From NCBI RefSeq assembly GCF_016862515.1, contig NZ_BONC01000001.1:288050-352049 (forward strand): a DNA stretch of 64,000 nucleotides, in the 5' to 3' direction. Each line of letters starts with the position of its first letter. Within the stretch, counting starts at the first letter, position 1. The stretch comes from Asanoa iriomotensis (GTDB lineage: Bacteria; Actinomycetota; Actinomycetes; Mycobacteriales; Micromonosporaceae). The position numbers were made by a program, and so were the translations under genes. Under the pieces are notes generated by a model, which saw nothing but the letters and a program-made list of their open reading frames with translations, was not told the origin of the DNA and did not search any database. Positions 59,584 to 64,000 of this stretch are shown one piece after another.

Positions 59584-61068
59584 ATGTCAAATGCCGAGGA
59601 GCGCGAAGCCAACGGCTTGTCGCGCCGGCAGCTCGTCAAGTACGCCGGCGTCGGCGCGACCATCGTCGCCGCCGGGCCGCTGGTCGGCAACGCCGCCGCG
59701 CAGGCCACCGGGAAGGGCCACGACGGTGGCTCGAACGGCGGCCGTGCCTGGCGCGCCGGTGACCACCACATCCACTCGGAGTACAGCGGCGAGTTCGACA
59801 CCACGAAGAACCCGCCCGTCTTCCACAAGGGTGCCGACGCGGTCTACCCGATCGTCACCAACGCCATCATGGCCAAGAACTTCGGCCTGACCTGGGCGAT
59901 GTGCACCGACCACGGTGGACCCAACCACTCGAAGGTCAACCTGGAGCAGGCCTACCCCGACCTGCTGCGCTCGCGCAAGCTCGTACCCGAGGTCCTGCAG
60001 TTCTGGGGTATGGAGTTCGACACCCCGCAGATGGACCACCACACGCTGATGATCCCGCGGCACGACGACGAGGCGAAGCTGCTCTTCGAGCTGGAGAGCC
60101 GCTTCAACAAGTTCGACGCGTTCCCGACCGACCCGTCCCGGGACACCGAGGCGAAGTTCGTCGAGTTCCTCAAGTCGGCGGCGTCGCACAAGCAGAAGCC
60201 GATCGTCATCGCTCACCACGCGGCGCGTTCGGCCAGCGGCCTGGGCGTCTACGGCCAGGACACGCCGCGCGAGTTCCGGGCCGGCAACAACGCCGCTCCG
60301 GACGTCTACATCGGCTTCGAGGGCGCGCCCGGCCACCAGGCGGGCCCGCTCAACGGCGGCGCGCGTGGCGGCTACGGCAGCCACCCGACCTACGGCGGCT
60401 ACGACCAGATGACCGCCCGCGTCGGCGGCCTCTGGGACTCGCTGCTCGGCGAGGGCCGCAAGTGGTTCATCACCGCCACGTCGGACTCGCACGTGCACTG
60501 GACCCGTGGCGGCTCGGACTTCTGGCCGGGTGAGTACAGCAAGACCTACGTGTACGCCCGCCAGGACTACGCGGACATCATGGACGCGCTGCGCAACGGC
60601 CGCATCTGGGTCACCACCGGCGACCTGATCAGCGCGCTGGACGTCACGGCGAGCAGCCGCGGCGGTTCGGCCAAGGTCGGCGAGACGCTGACGGTGAGCC
60701 GCAAGAACCGCAACGACGTCGAGATCGAGATCCGGTTCCGCGAGCTGGACGGCGTCAACGGCAACGGCGACCGCCCGACGGTCCGCCGCGTCGACCTGAT
60801 CGTCGGCCGGATCACGGGCCTGGCCAGCGACCCGAACGCCGACACCAACCCGACGACGAAGGTGGTCGCCCGGTTCGGCCGGTCGGACTGGCACCGGTCG
60901 GGCAAGGACTACGTCGTCAAGCACACGATCCGCAACGTCGAGGGCGACCTGTACGCACGGGTCCGCGGCACGAGCACGGACGAGCTCGAGCCGGCCGCCG
61001 ACGGCCTGGAGAGCCCGTGGGACGACCTGTGGTTCTACTCGAACCCGGTGTTCGTCAACGTCCGCTGA
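59584..61068 (+). CDS. Secreted PHP-domain phosphoesterase
   Basis: This 494-residue protein has a Tat signal (SRRQLVKYAGVGATIVAAGPLVG) and PHP-type metal motifs: GDHHIHSEYS near residue 60, MCTDHGGPNHS, IVIAHHAARS and TATSDSHVHW. The last 150 residues form a beta-rich domain. PHP phosphoesterases use several metal ions to cut phosphodiesters or phosphomonoesters; export suggests use of external organic phosphate. A GAAAGG site precedes the ATG. A perfect-stem terminator follows. The role is inferred from the PHP motifs. Confidence 0.85.
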   Translation: MSNAEEREANGLSRRQLVKYAGVGATIVAAGPLVGNAAAQATGKGHDGGSNGGRAWRAGDHHIHSEYSGEFDTTKNPPVFHKGADAVYPIVTNAIMAKNFGLTWAMCTDHGGPNHSKVNLEQAYPDLLRSRKLVPEVLQFWGMEFDTPQMDHHTLMIPRHDDEAKLLFELESRFNKFDAFPTDPSRDTEAKFVEFLKSAASHKQKPIVIAHHAARSASGLGVYGQDTPREFRAGNNAAPDVYIGFEGAPGHQAGPLNGGARGGYGSHPTYGGYDQMTARVGGLWDSLLGEGRKWFITATSDSHVHWTRGGSDFWPGEYSKTYVYARQDYADIMDALRNGRIWVTTGDLISALDVTASSRGGSAKVGETLTVSRKNRNDVEIEIRFRELDGVNGNGDRPTVRRVDLIVGRITGLASDPNADTNPTTKVVARFGRSDWHRSGKDYVVKHTIRNVEGDLYARVRGTSTDELEPAADGLESPWDDLWFYSNPVFVNVR

Positions 61069-61120
61069 GCCACCGGTGACGGTCCCGACGACCGCCACCT
61101 CCTGACAGGCGTGCCGCCTG

Positions 61121-61156
61121 GCCGGCCCGCCACCTCACCCGAGGTGGCGGGCCGGC
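61121..61156. terminator. Perfect 16-bp stem, bidirectional terminator
   Basis: GCCGGCCCGCCACCTC (61121-61136) pairs completely with GAGGTGGCGGGCCGGC (61141-61156) around a 4-base loop. It lies between the convergent phosphoesterase and GT87 genes and overlaps the last codons of the latter. Confidence 0.9.
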
Positions 61157-62691
61157 GTCAGCTCACGGGTGTAGCTGGCGATCTCGTTGCCGGCCGGGTC
61201 GTAGGCGACCAGGCGGCCGTGCGCGAGGCTCGCCGAGCGGAACGAGAAGACGCGGCCGGCTTCGTAGCGGGTGAGGAGCGGGATGTCGCGCGGGCGGCCG
61301 CCGGGGGCCGACTGGTACTGCAGGCGGGCGACCGTCGGGCCCACGACGCCGTTGACGCGGACCTTCGTCTTCTCGGCCACCACGCCGAAGCGGATCGACA
61401 TGTCGCCGATGAACGCCGCGCAGGTCGGCTCGTCGTGGCAGACGTAGAAATAGCGCGGGTTCGTCGTGTCCGACAGGCGGTAGGCCTTGAAGGTCGGGTC
61501 CGCCGAGGCCGGCAACGGCTGCAGGGCGACGACCGCCACCGCCACGGCCGCCGCGCCGGCCAGGGTCCACCGGCGGGCGGTGCGGTGCGCCGCGACCGCC
61601 GCGCCGAAGCCCAGCACGCAGATGCCGACCGTGCCGAGCGCGCGGGCGTTCTCCAGGACGAACTGGACGCCCGGCGTGAACGAGACGTCGGCCAGCACCA
61701 CGCCGAGAGACAGCACCATCGCCGCGAGCAGCGCTCCGCCGGCCGCCCGATGGACCGCGCCGTGGGTGCCGATCAGCAGCATCGCGGCCAGCACCGGCCA
61801 GAGCTGGTGGTGGGTCCACGACACCGGCGACGCCGCCACCGTCGCGCAGCCGACCAGCACCGCGGCCTTGGTCGGGTGTCCATCGTGGAACAACCTGCGG
61901 GCGCGCAGCAGCGCCACCACGCAGATCACCGCTACCAGCGTGGCCCAGACCAGCGGGAGGGCCGGCTGCGGCACGCCCACCCGCAGCAGCATGCCCTGCA
62001 CCGACTGGTTGCCGAGGGAGGCGAGGTTGCCGATCCGCGAGGTCTCCAGCATCGTGCCGGTCCAGTAGCCCCAGCTCTCCGCCGGCAGCACGAGCGCCGC
62101 GACGGCGGCGGCGCCGACCAACGCGGCCAGGGCCCGGCCGGCGTCCCGGTAGCGGCCGGCGGCCAGGAAGTAGACGACGAACAGCAGCGGGGTGAGCTTG
62201 ACCGCCGCGGCGAGGCCGACCAGGTAGCCGCGGTAGCGCTCCGGGGTCAGCCCGAGCGCGTCGACCAGGGCGAGCAGCACCACGAACACGCTCACCTGGC
62301 CGAAGCGCAGGTTGCTCTGCGCGGGCGCGGACAGCAACAGCCCGCACGCGACGGCGGCGACCACGTCGGGTCGCCCACGCCCGACCGCGGCGGCGATGGC
62401 GGCCAGCGCGGCGACGGTGGCGACCAGCCACAGTGGCTGGAGCAGCCCTTCCGGCACGAGCGCCATCGGGCTGAGCACCAACGCCGCGAACGGCGGGTAC
62501 GTGAACGGCCCGCCGTTCTCCGCCACGTACGCGTAAAGGGGCTTGCCGTCCCACAGGTGTTGGATGGCCCCGTAGTAGATGTGCAGGTCCGAGAGGCGGT
62601 CGGGGCGCCGCAGCACGAGCGCGCACGACACGAGGGCGACGAGGCCGAACGCGACCCAGAGCCAGGCCGCCCGGCGGGCTGCCGCCGTCAT
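61135..62691 (-). CDS. GT87 (DUF2029) membrane glycosyltransferase
   Basis: This 518-residue GT-C fold enzyme has about 11-12 hydrophobic segments and the GT87 pattern: an acidic pair in the first outer loop (RPDRLSDLHIYYGAIQHLWDGKPLYAYV), FTYPPFAALVLSP, LRFGQVSVFVVLLALVDA and GLAAAVKLTPLLFVVYFLA. Actinobacterial relatives (PimE, MptB/C-like) use polyprenyl-phosphate mannose outside the membrane. The C-terminal about 110 residues are extracytoplasmic with two Cys (CHDEPTCAAF). ATG at 62691 overlaps the lipoprotein stop (ATGA), so the pair is probably coupled. Confidence 0.85.
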   Translation of the reverse strand: MTAAARRAAWLWVAFGLVALVSCALVLRRPDRLSDLHIYYGAIQHLWDGKPLYAYVAENGGPFTYPPFAALVLSPMALVPEGLLQPLWLVATVAALAAIAAAVGRGRPDVVAAVACGLLLSAPAQSNLRFGQVSVFVVLLALVDALGLTPERYRGYLVGLAAAVKLTPLLFVVYFLAAGRYRDAGRALAALVGAAAVAALVLPAESWGYWTGTMLETSRIGNLASLGNQSVQGMLLRVGVPQPALPLVWATLVAVICVVALLRARRLFHDGHPTKAAVLVGCATVAASPVSWTHHQLWPVLAAMLLIGTHGAVHRAAGGALLAAMVLSLGVVLADVSFTPGVQFVLENARALGTVGICVLGFGAAVAAHRTARRWTLAGAAAVAVAVVALQPLPASADPTFKAYRLSDTTNPRYFYVCHDEPTCAAFIGDMSIRFGVVAEKTKVRVNGVVGPTVARLQYQSAPGGRPRDIPLLTRYEAGRVFSFRSASLAHGRLVAYDPAGNEIASYTRELTPARHLG

Positions 62692-63395
62692 GCCGCTGTG
62701 GCCGCGACGAGCCGCCGGGCCGCCTCGTCGAGCAACGACCTGGTGGCCTCCTCGGCCCGCGCGGTGGTGCGCGCCGTCACGGTGACCCGGCTGACGACCT
62801 CGGCCCGGGCCAGCGCCGCGTAGCAGCGATGGTTGACCTCCTTGACCGTCTCGCAGAAGAACACCGCGTTCTCGACACCCGCCAACGCCGGTGGTTGGAT
62901 CAGCCGGATGTCGCGGTGCCACCCGTCGGCGTCCTGGTTGGGAATCGCCATCCGTGCGTCCGGGTCCGCGTCCGCGGTGTACTCGTCGCAGGTGAAGCGG
63001 CCCTTGACCTGCTCGACGGCGGTCGCGGCCGAGATGACGCCGAACGCGCCGGCGAAGCTCTCGACGTTCAGGTCGGCGCTCGTCCACAGCTTGCGCTGCC
63101 CGCCCAGGCTCGCGTAGACACCCGGACCCCGACGGTTGCCGCAGACCGCCGACACCACGTCCTCCTGCGGCCCCGAGGTCGACGCGTCGAGGACGAGCCC
63201 GGCGACCGGTGGTTCCGGGCCGAACAACGCCGCCCGGACCCGCTCCGCGGACAGGAGATCCACCGAGTCGGCCGGCTGGAGGCCCAGCTCCTCGTGTGAC
63301 GGCAGGGTGTAGGTGGTGGGTTCCGGACTCGAGCAACCGACGAGCCACAGGAGGACGACCGCGAGTCCAAAAGCGAGCATGGGACGGCTGAGCAC
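62688..63395 (-). CDS. Lipoprotein coupled to a GT87 glycosyltransferase
   Basis: This 235-residue protein has a lipoprotein signal with lipobox LVGC, giving lipidation at C21. The rest is extracytoplasmic, with several Cys (AVCGNRR, FTCDEY, FFCETV, HRCYAAL) that may form disulfides. The middle and end loosely recall PknH-like sensor domains, seen only as a pattern of conserved Cys. GTG at 63395 has a GGGAGG ribosome binding site. The stop overlaps the GT87 start, so the lipoprotein may assist or receive that sugar transfer. Confidence 0.7.
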   Translation of the reverse strand: MLSRPMLAFGLAVVLLWLVGCSSPEPTTYTLPSHEELGLQPADSVDLLSAERVRAALFGPEPPVAGLVLDASTSGPQEDVVSAVCGNRRGPGVYASLGGQRKLWTSADLNVESFAGAFGVISAATAVEQVKGRFTCDEYTADADPDARMAIPNQDADGWHRDIRLIQPPALAGVENAVFFCETVKEVNHRCYAALARAEVVSRVTVTARTTARAEEATRSLLDEAARRLVAATAA

Positions 63396-63489
63396 GCGGA
63401 TGCCTCCCTGCGAGGTTTGTCACCGGAGATCACCACCGTACGCGCGCGAACCCCGGAACCGGCGCCCATGGTCGTCGCATGATGAGGTG

Positions 63490-64000
63490 ATGGCCGAACC
63501 CTTCTATGCCTCCAAGACCGAGTACGTCGATCGTGCGTTGTTGGGTTTCGCGCGCGACCATGCCGACGTGGTGGAGCTGTCCACCGATCCCGTCTACGTG
63601 CGGTCCGTCGATCGTGACCCGCGGCGGCAGGTCGGGTTGCTCTCCGGTGGCGGGTCCGGGCACGAGCCGATGCACGTCGGTCTCGTCGGACGCGGGATGC
63701 TCGACGCCGCCGCGCCCGGTCGGGTGTTCGCCTCACCCCACAACCGTCAGGTGTACGAGGGCAGCCGCGCGGCCGCCGGTCCGGGCGGCGTTTTGCACAT
63801 CGTGAAGAACTACACCGGTGACCGGATCAACTTCGGGATCGCGGCCGAGCGGCTGCGGCACGACGGCATCCCGGTCGCCCGCGTGCTGGTCGACGACGAC
63901 GTCGCCACCGAGAGCCAGCAGATCGCGACCGGGCGGCGCGGCACCGGCGCCACCGTGCTCACCGAGAAGCTGCTCGGCGCCGCCGCCGACCGTGGTGCGA
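63490..64000 (+). CDS. dhaK: Dihydroxyacetone kinase subunit DhaK, 3' truncated by window
   Basis: The frame from ATG at 63490 is open to the window end and gives 170 residues of DhaK, which binds dihydroxyacetone covalently and holds it for phosphorylation. The LSGGGSGHEPMHVGLVGRGML motif, HIVKNYTGDRINFG and the VLVDDDVAT segment are all typical. The covalent His lies beyond the window. An in-frame GTG sits just before the ATG. DhaL, with DhaM or an ATP-dependent partner, should follow to the right. Its start is divergent from the lipoprotein gene. Confidence 0.9.
   Translation, partial: MAEPFYASKTEYVDRALLGFARDHADVVELSTDPVYVRSVDRDPRRQVGLLSGGGSGHEPMHVGLVGRGMLDAAAPGRVFASPHNRQVYEGSRAAAGPGGVLHIVKNYTGDRINFGIAAERLRHDGIPVARVLVDDDVATESQQIATGRRGTGATVLTEKLLGAAADRGA

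Overview
The window is chromosomal DNA of a high-GC actinomycete. Signs are the strong G/C bias at third codon positions, many GTG starts, very long antisense shadow frames, Tat and lipoprotein signals, an F420-type PPOX flavin-fold protein, a LAL regulator, a Streptomyces-type secreted phospholipase A2 and a PE-POL LigD protein. Micromonosporaceae is a plausible family, but that is inference. I see no rRNA, tRNA, CRISPR array, prophage, transposase or large biosynthetic cluster. The content is mostly small metabolic, redox, secretion and regulatory units. Genes are packed closely, and the only gene-free stretch longer than 300 bp is the repeat-filled gap near 13.7-14.3 kb.

Layout. 0-5 kb: tail of a membrane protein, LigD-type PE-POL protein, secreted M15 peptidase, hydrolase/PadR divergent pair, secreted trypsin-like protease. 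5-10.4 kb: DUF1801 protein, a self-contained SRPBCC-ArsR-SRPBCC operon with two tandem operators, P450 divergent from a 14-TM exporter, GNAT acetyltransferase. 10.4-17 kb: MalY/PatB aminotransferase, zinc-ribbon membrane protein, SDR coupled to an EXPERA membrane protein, a GC-rich repeat array, MmcQ/YjbR protein, arylamine N-acetyltransferase divergent from an MFS carrier. 17-25.8 kb: LAL regulator, SnoaL-like protein, alpha/beta hydrolase and an unnamed conserved gene, then on the other strand phospholipase A2, an aminotransferase, a TDT/SLAC1 channel and an O-methyltransferase. 25.8-34 kb: SMP-30 lactonase overlapping a GH2 beta-galactosidase, a lipoprotein, small proteins, a hydrolase, and PhoD phosphatase behind a PHO-box-like repeat. 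34-40 kb: redox block (two aldo/keto reductases, a quinone oxidoreductase, a PPOX protein) with AraC, TetR and LysR regulators. 40-51.6 kb: secreted hydrolase block (SGNH esterase, GH18-like, GH30-CBM6, Tat amidase with a small coupled partner, penicillin acylase). 51.6-61 kb: MMPL exporter, YaaA, PadR-ABC-FtsX operon, BlaI-M56 pair, secreted PHP phosphoesterase. 61-64 kb: GT87 glycosyltransferase with a lipoprotein, and the start of DhaK, cut by the window edge.

How the parts work together. Several modules carry their regulator and a visible operator: PadR/hydrolase at 3.5 kb, ArsR/SRPBCC at 6.9 kb, TetR/aldo-keto reductase at 37.6 kb and PadR/ABC at 58.1 kb. Overlapping start/stop codons suggest translational coupling in SDR-EXPERA, SMP-30-LacZ, PadR-ABC-FtsX, BlaI-M56, lipoprotein-GT87 and small protein-amidase. 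Strong hairpins close many transcription units. The secreted enzymes (proteases, lipases, phosphatases, glycosidases, acylases) point to a soil saprophyte that digests polymers outside the cell.

The least explained items are the GC-rich repeat array, the small protein coupled to a Tat amidase, the SDR-EXPERA pair, the orphan BlaI-M56 pair and the conserved gene at 21.3-22.2 kb. Family calls are from memory and motif reading; no search was run.
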